From assembly GCA_036936605.1 (NCBI GenBank), contig JAUPFV010000002.1, forward strand, positions 265,988,770 through 266,052,769: a stretch of 64,000 nt of DNA, read 5' to 3'. The position numbers and the translations under genes were made by a program. The stretch's first letter is position 1, and every line of letters begins with the position of its first letter. The notes beneath the pieces are model-generated. The model saw nothing but the letters and a program-made list of their open reading frames with translations. It had not been told where the DNA came from and did no database searches. This document shows positions 1 through 11,011 of the stretch, in pieces. The stretch comes from Limnanthes douglasii subsp. nivea. Its lineage: Eukaryota; Streptophyta; Magnoliopsida; Brassicales; Limnanthaceae.

Positions 1-2420
1 CATCAAGTGCCTACAACTGCTCTCGTACATTTTGAAACAATCTAATATTCGTAATAGGTTATCAACACGTTGTGCACCATCAAAAACCCTCTCCCATAGA
101 TCACGTTGAGTCGACAGTTCCTACATCAAATCACGTCTTACTAGATTTCATGAATCAACATTATCTTTAATTATTAAAGCTACGACCCTAAATCCACAAT
201 TACCGTCAGAAGCAACGTTTTCAATGCTAGTTATGTAGTTGTGCAAGTACTCGGGAAAACAACTCTCGTACACGCTAAATCCTTTTCCCTTATTCGATTT
301 TCTAGATCGAGTCACTTTCTCATTTTTCGGTTGGGCTTTAGATTTGTACTTGGCTTTGGGTACTAAAAGTTCCTTAACCGCTAAGGTGGCCGTGCTACCT
401 ATCGTATCGGGAGTACTAGCGCCTAAACTATCACCGTATTCCCACTCAGATGGTTCCATTTAGTTGACTTTTTTCCGACCTTTAGTGACAACCGGCTCCT
501 TAAGTTCCAAAACATGGCTCCTAACGGGATCTAGGATTTGTATCAATTATTATGTGATATTGCACTTGTGGAGCGTAACTGCGGATGAAAGTATCTATTA
601 AGGATAGTTTTCTTGTACTTTCATCTTCATACCAACTTTATCTCCAGACTTGATCTCTAAAGTACTCCAAAAACATCATATTCACTCTTTTGAATCGCCC
701 TACCTTCTCTTGCGATCATAGCACACTCGCACGCACATGGTAAATTGTGTGTTGTTTTAATAACACAACCACACATTGTGGGAGTGTACCATAAATCCCC
801 AGCCTTTTTAGTAGCTTTCTATAATATTATTATGGTCGTACATGAAAGTTTAGCTTTGATGTCGCTAAAGATATCTCCCCTAGATGCGAGTCTAGGATGA
901 AACAAACTTCGTTCGAACGTTTCGAATATGGTAAAATTTTGAATGCGAATCAACAAGTGAACTTTATCCTAAAATTACTCAAACGTACATAGACTTGTGC
1001 CGGTTTCCCGTTTTAGGCTCAAGTGAGCACTCTCCGCCCTATAACATAAACTTAAATTATTTAGAAGTCTAATAATTAATAAAATAAAATAATGTATAAA
1101 TATGATAATATAACTCACGGGTTGCTAGTGTGGTTGCCCAAATATTTATTTTTGCTTGTGTAGATATTAAGGAATTTATAAGGTCTATCCATTGTTTCAT
1201 CAAGTAATCGACAACCGTGGGACAATAGGCGTAGGCTTGGTTTAACTCGGAAAGTTTTATGTTATACTCTTGGATCATCATCGCATGGGAAACCGCGACA
1301 TAAAATTCTAAGAACTCCTCACCCATGTCCGCTTTCGGTAAAACTTTCTTAGAGTAGGAGCTAATGTTCCTATTCATATGCCAAGTGTATAGCATGTGAA
1401 TTACGTCCGGGAATACATCATCGATAGCGTTCATTAAAGCAAATTCCCTATCAGTGACGATAATATTTGGTAATGCGCACATGTTATTCACCATCAGTCT
1501 CTTTAGAATGCTCAAGACCCACCTGTAGTTCTCTTCTTTCTCGGAGCTCATAAAAACAAAATCTATACAAAAGGTCTTTTTCGTTGAAGCTTGGCCAACT
1601 ATTTCTAGCAAAGACATTTTATACCTTGTAGTCTTGTACGTGCTATCCATTATAATAACTTGAGGAAAAGTGCGTAACAAATCGATGCTTGTAGGATGAG
1701 CGAAAAACAATTCAAGGATCTCGTCCGTTTCTTTGTTTGTTCGCTCCCAAACATAGTACTCGTGCTCTTTCAACTGACCGAACAAGTATTGCATTTGGGA
1801 TTTTCCCACTTTATCTACCAAATGGTTTTTTTGCCACATGTTGTAGATGATACGCATACTAGATACATTTTCTGGATCTTTTAACTTCAAACCACGGTAT
1901 ATATCTCTTGGTCGACAATCGATTGTTTAGAGTTTATGAACATACTCCTACTGCTCCGCTTTTAGCCTCGCGGTCCATGAATGACCATCCAAGTGCAAGA
2001 AAGGTTGGTGCCGGTTTCGGCCTCGTCTTGTAAACACCATGCCTCTCGCACTTAAAATATAGCCTCAGAGTTTTACCATTTTTACTACCATCGTTATCTT
2101 TATCGACCAAAATAATGAATCATATACTCTTGCTTTCCTTATCAACCCAGGCGAGCAATTCTGATTTGGTGTAAAGTTTATCTATAGTAAAAAATTGGCT
2201 ATAAGCGACCATGTTACATGGTGCTTCTCCCGGTTCCTACACAAAGCACTATCATTTAAATGTGCACAATATCACCATTCATTCAAATCACCAGTAAAAA
2301 AACTCATTCAATTGCAAACGATTTCATACACTCCAGATGGTCAGTAAGCGGCTCCTCCTCGACCGAACGAAAATCATCAACATTGCAGCTGAAATCATCG
2401 TTATAGTCACTCAAATCCAT
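1..2420 (-). pseudogene. Decayed MULE transposase gene with FAR1-like N-terminus, SWIM finger and C-terminal OTU domain
   Basis: This reads leftwards and runs off the left edge. A first exon starts at 2420 (MDLSDYNDD...) and is followed by an intron ending with TGTGTAG near 2240. The next exon is FAR1-like but has stops (after KSI and VCS). An open stretch at 1890-1069 is the MULE DDE core: VIIMDSTYKTTRYKM carries the first Asp, NIIVTDREFALM the second, and YTWHMNRNI follows. Near 830-720 a SWIM-type finger reads CGCVIKTTHNLPCACECAM. After a lysine-rich linker, 459-148 encodes YITSIENVASDGNCGFRVVA, the catalytic Cys signature (DGNCGFR) of OTU cysteine proteases. Two stops follow, near 147 and 112, before the edge. 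Domain order MULE-SWIM-OTU is a known plant combination. With at least six stops it is a pseudogene. I am sure of the domains and less sure of the exon limits. Confidence 0.8.
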
Positions 2421-2573
2421 AATATGAGTTTTTGGGTTTTTAATTTTAGGATTAGAGTTGATTTTATGTTTTTTGGGAGTTTGGGTTTTTGAAATTTTCT
2501 TGAATATTGGAGAGAAAAGTGGTAGAGAGAGAGGGGATGAGGTAGAAAGTGAGGTAGTTGAAAAAGTTAAGCA

Positions 2574-2581
2574 TTTTTATA
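2574..2581 (-). promoter_or_regulatory. Probable TATA box of the OTU-MULE gene
   Basis: The minus strand reads TATAAAAA about 155 bases upstream of the ATG at 2420. Between them lies a CT-rich leader (repeated CTCTCT and CTACC), typical of a plant 5' untranslated region. Confidence 0.4.
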
Positions 2582-3399
2582 TGTAGTTATTTTTTTTAAT
2601 TTCAAATTCAATGAAAAAAATCAGAATTGGGGTCTCACTATAAGAAAACAGGGTCTCGTTTTAGTCGTGCCCTTCAACAGGTTTTTAAACAACCACCTTA
2701 GTCAGGCCAAGTTACACCTTTAACCCTAATCCTGTTAAAAATATTTTAACTTCACCTAAGAACCAAAGCCTCCATAACCCTTCTCCCCGACTACCTAGTA
2801 TTCTACTATACCGTCCTTTCCATTTCTAATCGATAATAGTCCAAACGTTTTTTACTATCGCTCGTGATTTCATGTGTCGTTAGGGTCGCTCCTCTTACTC
2901 AGAGACGTTTCTTCAAACACTTTCTCCCAGTCGTTTCTAGGTCACAATAGTCGTGATAGAATCATCAATCAATCACAGAGAAATCAAGGTTACACAACTT
3001 CTAAAGAGCTATCGTATAGACCTCGTGTCGCTCTCAACAGAGCCTATAATATGGTCATAGTTATCAAGGTGGTTCCTCCACCTTTGGTGAACATGCATAC
3101 ATCCCATATGTATTCTCATTCGTGAGTGCATCAAATAAAAAATATTCCTTCCTATTGCTACCATGCTTGAAACATCACAAAACCGGGCCAACATTGTGGC
3201 CCCCCTTTAGGATAATAGATCATCCATGTTGGTTGTGAAGGTTAATTACCTCAAGGTTAAATATTTTTTGCTCGTCTTCCACCTTAAGTTGTCAATTACG
3301 AATAGACCGAGTGGCTAAATGCTTATTAAGGTATCGTTATCTTACCACGTTACATTCATCACTGCAAGGATATAGGCATGTAGGGGTGACAGGAATACC
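2582..3399. other. Intergenic stretch without a recognisable gene
   Basis: A lone CACTATAAGAAAAC at 2636 resembles a CACTA transposon terminus, but no partner end was seen. The short open frames at 2874-3194 have no recognisable motifs. The right part may be the 5' leader of the LINE that follows. Confidence 0.4.
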
Positions 3400-3425
3400 A
3401 AGTTACACCATGAGGCTGTTTCTTT

Positions 3426-3806
3426 CTTTTATTCTCCGCTACTGAAAAGTCTACCCAAGTTTTCGAAAAGACCTCATGGTTCTTCAACAATAACCCTATT
3501 TTGTTTTTCAAAAGATTGGATCCCATGGCTTCTGCGGTGAAAGATCCTTTGAAGTCCATTCCTTTTGGGTTAAATTTCATAGTCTCTCTCATGAATTCTG
3601 GTCGAGAAAAGGCATTAATGATCTGGGAAGCTTTTTGTTACCCTAATTTATGTCGCTACCCCTATCGCAAAAAGGTCTACATGAGTTTCGCTAGCATCTG
3701 CATTATTATGAATACAATTGATAAATTCTCAAAGGCTTTGGGAATGAGTTTCCTACAAAAACACACCTTTCCATATCCAATATCAAGGATTATCTCTGAC
3801 CTGTAA
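3426..3806 (+). pseudogene. LINE ORF1 remnant, DUF4283-like nucleic acid binding domain
   Basis: The frame reads KSTQVFEKTSWFFNNNPILF, then DPLKSIPFGLNF, then KKVYMSFASICIIMNTIDKF. This matches the pattern of the DUF4283 domain of plant LINE ORF1 proteins: a W-F-x(2)-P-L segment, an I-P-x-W-V-like segment, then a (V/L)SFARVCIE-like strand. These proteins are RNA-binding partners of the LINE polyprotein. The CCHC knuckle that usually follows is not visible. Confidence 0.5.
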
Positions 3807-3959
3807 CAAATATAAGTCATTTGAATAAATCAAGAAAAACTGCACCAAGTCCCTTGTTTCTCCTTGGTCGGATACCTTGTTGGCTGATTCCCATAGATTT
3901 GGTGAACGATGGTGAACGAATTGATGGTCATTCTATTGATATAGACTAATTCAAACCCC

Positions 3960-4420
3960 ATAGTGATAACACTACCCTCACTCAAATCTTTTCGCAGTTA
4001 CCAGATACTGTCGAATACCCCTCAAATTATTGATCGCATTATTACTTACATTTTGTCTAGCACTTCGTTTAGTCCATCTTTTCCAATCTCCAAGGAACTC
4101 TTTAGATTTTTCTTGGAAATTTTGATGTCATTCGTAAACCAAAAGATCAAACGGGCCATTCGGACCTCTAGACTTTGTATATTAACATTTTTACTAATTG
4201 TAGCTATGTTAGTGATCTTTGTGACCTCCGGGCCATTAGTTTCCAATTATCATGGTCCAACAAGCAAGAAGTAATCCATTCTCTTCAGAAATTGACCTTA
4301 TGCTTGAGAGCAACCACTGAGATGACTGATTCCCATGTTTATTTGTGCATTATGATGTCCCTCGTACTTCCTTTCACACCCCATCACCTTATATCTCAGT
4401 ACCTCGCATTACTTTGTTAA
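3960..4420 (+). pseudogene. LINE endonuclease domain remnant
   Basis: Around 4185-4260 the translation gives SDLCDLRAISFQLSWSNKQ, close to the plant LINE endonuclease motif DLPx(2)GxxFTWSN. About 100 bases on, in another frame, VHYDVPRTSFHTPSPY corresponds to the region that normally ends in SDHSP. Frameshifts and two stops separate the pieces. The enzyme would have nicked target DNA for target-primed reverse transcription; this copy cannot. Confidence 0.5.
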
Positions 4421-4929
4421 AAAAGATTAGGTTTTTTTAAAAAGAAGCGTGATTATTTCCAGACTTAGCATCCCTAACAAGGCCCACATGATCTTTCCAG
4501 TGACCAGTAAAAAGATCAAGAAAGTCGTATAGTGCAAGTATTTTTGAAACATTCTTAGGTTATTATTGGCCCTTATTTCTACAGACAAGTCTATTTTTTC
4601 TTTTCGTTCTCATCCTGTAAGTTATTTCAAGCATTTAATGAGATAAAGTCCAACTTCCTTCCTTGAGTGTGACTCTTGGAATTAACCCACTCTGATCCAC
4701 TCCAGCATACGATCTCATCGATATCATCTTCTCAAAATTAATAACGCAATCAATCTTCTCCCTCCTCCAACTTCTAGGTAGGATATTGAAACAATCTAGT
4801 TTTTTATCAAGTCATCCGCACTGCAAGTCTTTAGGCCAATCTAGTTTGAAACAATCATAATATTCTTATACACTATTTCATTGTCTAGTTAGCCATCCGA
4901 GACAAGCTACCACTCTAGAAAAACTCCTC

Positions 4930-5200
4930 GACTGGGGTAATCACACAACCTAGAGTCCATGAATCCATCAAACATCTTTTTGTGGATTGTTTTTTTCCCA
5001 ATAATTTGGGAGGCTAGTTATAAAAAGCTCAAATTCCCAAATTTGACATCTAACTGGTCCTCATGGTTGCACACAACTACTGCTAGTTTTCTCCCATTTG
5101 CTAGGATTTTCCCTATTCCACCGTATCCTTTGAGGCCTATGCTACAGATTTCACGACATAAAAATCCTTTGGTCGTATTAAAATATTACTAACTACTTGT
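4930..5200 (+). pseudogene. LINE C-terminal zf-RVT-like remnant
   Basis: One frame reads HESIKHLFVDCFF, which matches the E-(S/T)-x-x-HLF-x-C-x-F motif of the zf-RVT domain found after reverse transcriptase in plant LINEs. The next residues are in another frame (IIWEASYKKLKF). The cysteine expected upstream is not clear. Confidence 0.4.
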
Positions 5201-5420
5201 TATTTCTCCACATAATTCCCCTCAGCTTTTGGATGATGCTTGAGCGCGGGTTGGATTGATTGGAGTTTAGTAGCTTGCCTTCATTATTGCATTTGTTTTC
5301 TTAGTTTTTGTTGTATTTATGTACTAAATTTTAAACCTTTTGTTACATTCTTATTCACGGGGATGCCTCTAAGACTTGTATTATCCTTTACTTGTTTACC
5401 GGAGTATGCCTGATGCATTA

Positions 5421-6260
5421 GTAAATAATATTTTATTTTTTATTATTTTTCTTAATATATATATAATTAAAAAGTACTAATATTTATACCAAATGGTTTT
5501 CAAATAATATTTTTTAAAAATTATAATTTTCTAAAGTATCAAATTGTTTCAGTGAAGAACATTGATCTCATAAAAAATGCTAAAAAACACTATTAGTCCA
5601 TCATGTTTTCCGTTTGTCTCAAACTAGTCGACTTTGTTCAGTTTTGTCTCCTAGTAGTCTGAGGTTTTAAAATTTTACATTTTACTCCCTTCGTGTTTAA
5701 TGAACTTGTATTAAATATGGATGACTACCTAGTAATATTGAATACACATGAGGATATTAAAATATATATTTTTTAAAACATGAAGGATGATTTTAATAAC
5801 AAAAGTGAACACGAAAGATTAAAATGTGACATTATTAAAGTATGAGGGCTAATGATGATTTTTAGTCCATGAAAGTGGTACACTTATCTTTTCAAATTAA
5901 AATCTATGTCAAATTTTCTATTATATTTTATTTATATATATTTATATTAATACTATAATTTGGAAAACATTTTCGATTTCAGCAATATTTTTATTTACGG
6001 TTCGGAGACTTTAGGGTTTGGAAGAGGTGAAAAACGAGGTGGATGAGCAATCACATAGGAAGACTTGTCACCATGAATGGTCCCCTCCTCTTCGAGTCTC
6101 TTTACTCTGTCTTTCAGAACAACACAAACGAGGAAGTGATCGACTTTACTTTCTTCTTTTGAGGTTCTTTCATTTTGGTATTCACCTGTTTTCCTAAGGC
6201 ACGTCTTCGAGACTGTAGGAAAATATTAGTATATGGGAGGGCCATAAACTAACATAACAT
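5421..6260. other. AT-rich spacer without a recognisable gene
   Basis: Very AT-rich with TATA-like runs (5440-5530, 5930-5960). From about 6010 to 6260 the minus strand is partly coding-like (LKDRVKRLEEEG, a charged coil) but broken. This stretch and the sequence after 11012 were one before the copia element inserted. No family was identified. Confidence 0.35.
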
Positions 6261-6265
6261 CTTGT

Positions 6266-6571
6266 TGTTGGAATTAATTTAAATTGGTTCTGTATTTTAT
6301 GTTTTGTATTTTGTTTTAAATAAGAGACGTTTCCAGCTTGTACAAGTGGGTGATTAAGTCGTAGTGTCCGTTATTATTTCGTGGAAGTAGTGGAGAGTTA
6401 ATAGGCAGTAGTTGCAGTTATGTAGGAGTCTTGAACGTGTTAGTTTCTATTTATAACGTATGTAACCTTTTATTCAAAGCACTCAAGAAGTTCTTTTTTG
6501 CTCCTCTCAGTTAAACGTGTACATCTGTGTGTGTGTGTGTGTGTTGCAAATACCAGTTTGTGTTTGTTTCA
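6266..6571 (+). repeat. 5' LTR of copia element
   Basis: 306 bases starting TGTTGGAATT and ending GTTTCA. It contains a TATA-like TATTTATAA near 6450 and a (GT)n microsatellite just before its end. The GT run is 4 bases longer than in the 3' LTR. Confidence 0.95.
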
Positions 6572-6573
6572 TT

Positions 6574-6585
6574 TGGTATCAGAGC
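6574..6585 (+). other. Primer binding site (initiator tRNA-Met)
   Basis: TGGTATCAGAGC starts two bases after the LTR and is complementary to the 3' end of plant initiator tRNA-Met, the standard primer of copia elements. Confidence 0.9.
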
Positions 6586-6611
6586 ACGACATTCAGGGTG
6601 TTCTCTCTCAG

Positions 6612-7292
6612 ATGGACGCGGGGAAAGGCAAGGCTGGATCTTTTGGGCTAACGTATCCAATGTTGTCTAAGGGGAATTACACAGCGTGAGCGTTAAAGAT
6701 GAAGGTTTTTATGCAAGCCCAGGGAGTTTGGGCAGCAGTAGAACCGAGTGATGCCGAAGCAGTGATTCATGAGAAGAATGACAAGGTCGCTTTGGCCATG
6801 ATCTACCAAGGCATACCTGAAGAGATGCTGTTATCCATTTCTGAGAAGAAGACAGCAAAGGATGGCTGGGAAGCCATCAAGGTCATGTGTCAAGGGGCTG
6901 ATAAGGTGAGGAAGGCCAGAATTCAGACGTTGAAGGCGGAATTTGAGTCGCTGCGTATGGATGACAGTGAACAACTCGATGCTTTCTACATGAAGCTCAA
7001 CGGACTGGTGTCCACTATCCGAGCCTTAGGTGATGAAATGGAGGAGTCGTACGTTGTCAAGAAGCTACTTCGGGCCGTTCCATCTAAATTTCTACAAATT
7101 ACTTCAACAATTGAGCAATTTGGAGATTTAGAATCAATGACAATCGAAGAAGCTATTGGGTCTTTACAAGCTCATGAGGAAATGTTGAAAGGTCAAAGTG
7201 TGACTACGGGAAACAAACTGTTATTGACAGAAGAGGAGTGGTCCAGGCGCGAGAAGAATGAGGACAAACTTCTTCTCACTCGAGAGGACTAG
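6612..7292 (+). pseudogene. gag: copia Gag, capsid part
   Basis: Begins at ATG 6612 (MDAGKGKAGSFGLTYPML). A TGA at 6687-6689 stands where related Gags have Trp in a tract of the type NYxxW, and the frame resumes at once (ALKMKVFMQ). The long part carries the retrotransposon Gag fold of the UBN2/retrotran_gag type, with QTLKAEFESLRM and SIRALGDEM-like helices (here TIRALGDEM). A second in-frame stop, TAG at 7290-7292, separates it from the zinc-knuckle segment and also falls at an expected Trp. The protein would form the virus-like particle shell. Confidence 0.85.
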
Positions 7293-8867
7293 ATGAAACG
7301 GAATCGAGAAAGAGGACGTGGGGGACGCGGTCTCCAGGGTACTGGTCGTGATAGAAGCACTGTAAGGTGTTTTAATTGCAGTGTTTTGGGTCACTATGCT
7401 ATAGAGTGTAAGAGGCCACGACGAGAACGGAGTCAAAGAAGTGAAGAAAACTTGGTGCAGATCAAGGACGACGAACGTGCTCTGTTACTGTCAGAATCAG
7501 ATGAAAAGCTGACTGAGTTGGCGTTGGTGAATGAAGAAAGGGCCATCCCAAAGTTGGAGAGAAATATAACAGAGAGAAAAACGTCACAGTTGTGGTACTT
7601 AGACAACGGCGCTTCAAATCACATGACTGGGGACAGGTCAAAGTTCTCACAGATAAATGAAGACGTGACAGGCGAAGTAAAACTTGGAGATGGGTCAACG
7701 GTATGCATTAAAGGAAAAGGGTCGATCACGTTTGTTTGCAAAACCGGAGAAGAAAGAGTGTTTAACAATGTCCTCTACATTCCAAATCTGTGCAACAATA
7801 TAATTAGCCTTGGGCAAATGTCAGAAGAAGGTAATAAAGTGGTGTTACATGGTGAGTTTCTGTGGGTGCATGACGGGGATAGGAAGCTATTGATGAAAGT
7901 TAGACGATCAGCAAATCGTCTATACAAGATCTTGCTGAAAGAATCTAAGGAATCCAAGGGTGCTTGTCTACTTGCAAAATTGGAAAGGGACTTGTGGCTC
8001 TGGCACTCTCGCTTAGGCCATGTGAACTTTGATGCATTAAAGCTTATGATTCGGAATAAGATGGTTTATGGCCTGCCCAAAATGATGCATCCAAAGGCAC
8101 TGTGTAAGGACTGTTTAATGGCAAAGCAAACAAGAAATCCCTTTCCTTCACAATCGAGTTACAGATCAACGAAGGTGCTGGAATTAGTGCATGGAGATAT
8201 TTGCGGACCAATCACACCATCAACACCATCTGGCAAGAGGTATTTTCTACTTTTGGTTGATGACTTTAGTCGTGCAATGTGGGTTTATTTTCTGTCAACC
8301 AAAGATGAAGCATTAGGAGCATTTATAAGATTCAAGCGTCTTGTTGAAAAAGACTCTGAGGAAAAGATTAAAGCCTCGCGTACAGACAGAGGAGGAGAAT
8401 TTTGTTCACATCAGTTTACAAGTGTTTGTGAAGATGCTGGGATCATGAGACAATATACGGCCCCTTACTCTCCACAACAAAATGGAGTGGCAGAGCGAAG
8501 GAACCGAACGGTGGTGTCAATGGCTAGAAGTTTATTAAAGGAGAAGCATGTCCCATCTAGATTTTGGGGCGAAGCAGTACGACACTCTGTTTATGTGCTT
8601 AACAGACTGCCCACACGTGCTCTCTCTACTGACACTCCATACGCAGCTTGGTCAGGTAAGAAGCCAGATATTAGTCACATAAGAATTTTTGGTTGTTGTG
8701 CTTACATGAAGGTGCCTGGCATTCATACAAGGAAACTGGACGATCGGTCAAAGTCAGTAGTTTATTTTGGAAGAGAGCCTGGTACAAAAGCACATCGACT
8801 GTATGACCCAGAAGAGAACAGAGTTCATGTTAGCAGAGATGTGTATTTCGACGAGCTTAAGTCATAG
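7293..8867 (+). pseudogene. copia nucleocapsid knuckle, protease and integrase
   Basis: In frame with the upstream Gag after a TAG. Domains in order: basic RG-rich stretch; CCHC knuckle CFNCSVLGHYAIEC (7368-7409); aspartic protease with WYLDNGASNHMTG (DNGAS replacing the usual DSGAS active site); GAG-pre-integrase HHCC finger (LWHSRLGHVNF, then CKDCLMAKQ); and the integrase core with first Asp in VHGDICGP, second in RTDRGGEF and Glu in QQNGVAERRNRTV. The frame ends at a TAG (8865-8867) in SKS-stop-KWAND, again where a Trp is expected. Asn in place of Ser in the protease motif is worth noting. Confidence 0.9.
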
Positions 8868-10691
8868 AAATGGGCTAATGATGACAGAAAACGGTAATGA
8901 GGAGTCTTTGACAGAGCTCGGTAATGAGGAGTCTTCAACAGAGCCTAACACTCCTGTACAGTCCTCTCATTCGACTGAGTCACAGGCAACACAGGCAACA
9001 CCAACCTCATTAACACAGTCGAGTGAAGTCAGTTCAGCAGAAACTGGGAGTAGCAGTGTGCCAACGCGCTTCAGGTCTTTGCGCGACATTTATGCTGATA
9101 CAGTCGAAATCGAGCTTGGTGAAGATGAGTTGCTGTTTCTCAGTATGGAGGATCCAGTCACATATAAACAAGCTGTCCAAGAAAGATCATGGGGGAAGGC
9201 TATGGAGAGCGAAATAGAAGCAATAAAAAAAATTGCACTTGGCAGCTTGTGGAATTGCCACCTGGGCACAAACCCATTGGCCTGAAATGGGTGTACAAAC
9301 TAAAATGGAACACAGAAGGTGAAATTATAAAGCATAAGGCGAGGCTCGTCGCGAAGGGTTACGTTCAGAAACAAGGGGTTGATTTTGAGGAGGTGTTCGC
9401 ACCTGTCACACGACTGGAAACTGTAAGGCTATTATTGGCGTTGACTGCAAATCGTGGTTGGGAAATTCATCATCTAGATGTCAAGTCAGCTTTCTTGAAT
9501 GGCGACCTGCATGAAGATGTGTACGTACAACAACCCGAAGGTTTTGTGAAGCAAGGCAAGGAGCATTTGGTCTATAAGTTAATAAAGGCTCTTTATGGGC
9601 TTAGACAGGCGCCACGGGCTTGGTACGAGAAGTTAAACGAATGCTTGAAAAGTTTGGGATTCACAAAATGTCCTTATGAGCATGCTGTGTACATAAAAAG
9701 GGAGAAGGAAGAGGTCTTAACCATTGGGGTATATGTTGATGATTTGCTGATCACGGGCTCGAGTATAACAACAATTCAGAGGTTCAAGGAACAAATGGGC
9801 AGGAAATTTGATATGACTGACCTAGGAAAGCTTTCTCACTATCTTGGGATTGAGGTGAAGCAAACTAAGGAGTACATCAATTTGAAGCAGTCGGCCTATG
9901 CTCGAAAGGTCCTGGAGAAGAGTGGCATGGCAGAATGTAAACCGACGAAGTACCCTATGGAGCCAGCGTTGCAACTGCACAAAGATGAAACTGGACAGGC
10001 TGTTGATTCAACTATGTTTAAAAGCATTGTGGGAGGATTAAGGTATCTAGTTCATACTAGACCAGACATAGCATTTGCAGTTGGTATAGTCAGTCGTTAC
10101 ATGGAACGACCAACTAAGATGCACCTCAATGCTGTTAAGCGAATTCTGAGGTATTTAAAAGGTACTTTGAGATATGGTTTGGTGTATTCAAGGGGAAGCA
10201 ATAACAACATGTTGTCAGGATATTCCGATAGCGATTTGGCTGGGCAGATTGAAGATAGGAAGAGTACTGGAGGGATGGCTTTCTACCTAAATGAGAGCTT
10301 GATCACGTGGGTGTCTCAGAAACAACGTTGTGTGGCATTATCATCCTGTGAAGCGGAGTTTATGGCACCTACATCGGCTACTTGTCAAGGCATATGGTTG
10401 CGTAATTTGCTTGGTAAACTTACTGATTCTGATGTTGGTCCTGTAGTGCTCTACATAGACAACAAGTCAGCGATAGACTTGGCTAAAAATCCAGTTTTTC
10501 ATGGACGTTCTAAGCATATTGACATCCGGTACCATTTTATTCGAGAGTGCATTGAAAAAGGTGAGATCATGATCAAACAGATTGGAACAGAGGATCAACG
10601 TTATGATGTTTTGACGAAATCCATGGCCACTGTGAAGTTCGAAAAGATGCGTGCACTTCTTGGCATCAGGAAGATTCAAAACCAGATTTAA
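8868..10691 (+). pseudogene. copia reverse transcriptase and RNase H
   Basis: After the stop at 8867 the frame shifts once near 8885 and again in an A7 run at about 9226-9232, before KNCTWQLVELPPGHKPIG. The main open part (9189-10691) is a copia RT: VYKLKWNTEGEI, FAPVTRLETVRLLLA, HHLDVKSAFLNGDL, YGLRQAPRAWYEK and the catalytic YVDD in IGVYVDDLLITG. RNase H follows (SGYSDSDLAG, VALSSCEAEFMA, IDNKSAIDLAKN, SKHIDIRYHFIRE). The catalytic residues are present, but the frameshifts and stops make the copy defective. Confidence 0.92.
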
Positions 10692-10705
10692 ATTCAGGAG
10701 GTGCT

Positions 10706-11006
10706 TGTTGGAATTAATTTAAATTGGTTTTGTATTTTATGTTTTGTATTTTGTTTTAAATAAGAGACGTTGCCAGCTTGTACAAGTGGGTGATTAAGTC
10801 GTAGTGTCCGTTATTATTTCGTGGAAGTAGTGGAGAGTTAATAAGGAGTAGTTGCAGTTATGTAGGAGTCTTGAACGTGTTAGTTTCTATTTATAACGTA
10901 TGTAACCTTTTATTCAAAGCACTCAAGAAGTTCTTTTTGCTCCTCTCAGTTAAACGTGTACATCTGTGTGTGTGTGTGTTGCAAATACCAGTTTGTGTTT
11001 GTTTCA
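10706..11006 (+). repeat. 3' LTR of copia element, with polypurine tract just before it
   Basis: 301 bases. Relative to the 5' LTR I count four substitutions, one T lost from a T run, and four bases fewer in the GT microsatellite. The purine-rich AGGAGGTGCT at 10696-10705 is the presumed plus-strand primer site. Confidence 0.93.
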
Positions 11007-11011
11007 CTTGT

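Larger units (their letters stand above)
3400..5420 (+). mobile_element. Wrecked plant L1-type LINE
   Basis: Three LINE-like coding remnants lie in the right order on one strand: an ORF1 of the DUF4283 type (3426-3806), the end of an endonuclease domain (about 3960-4420), and a C-terminal zf-RVT-like segment (about 4930-5200). The reverse transcriptase that should sit between the last two is not recognisable, so a large internal deletion is likely. After 5200 there is a T-rich 3' region of the LINE kind. I found no clear poly(A) tail or target duplication. All frames are broken. The assignment rests on motif resemblance read by eye. Confidence 0.6.
6266..11006 (+). mobile_element. Ty1/copia LTR retrotransposon, young but defective
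   Basis: Complete element of 4741 bases bounded by TG...CA LTRs (6266-6571 and 10706-11006) and a perfect 5-bp target duplication CTTGT (6261-6265 and 11007-11011). The internal order gag, protease, integrase, RT, RNase H is diagnostic for copia. The primer binding site is complementary to initiator tRNA-Met. The LTRs differ by four substitutions plus two small length changes, about 1.3%, so insertion is recent. Three in-frame stops and two frameshifts interrupt the polyprotein, so it depends on other copies for movement. Confidence 0.95.

Noticed and set aside
2636..2649. CACTATAAGAAAAC as the end of a CACTA transposon
   Set aside because: The sequence fits a CACTA terminus, but I found no inverted partner, subterminal repeats or target duplication in the window.
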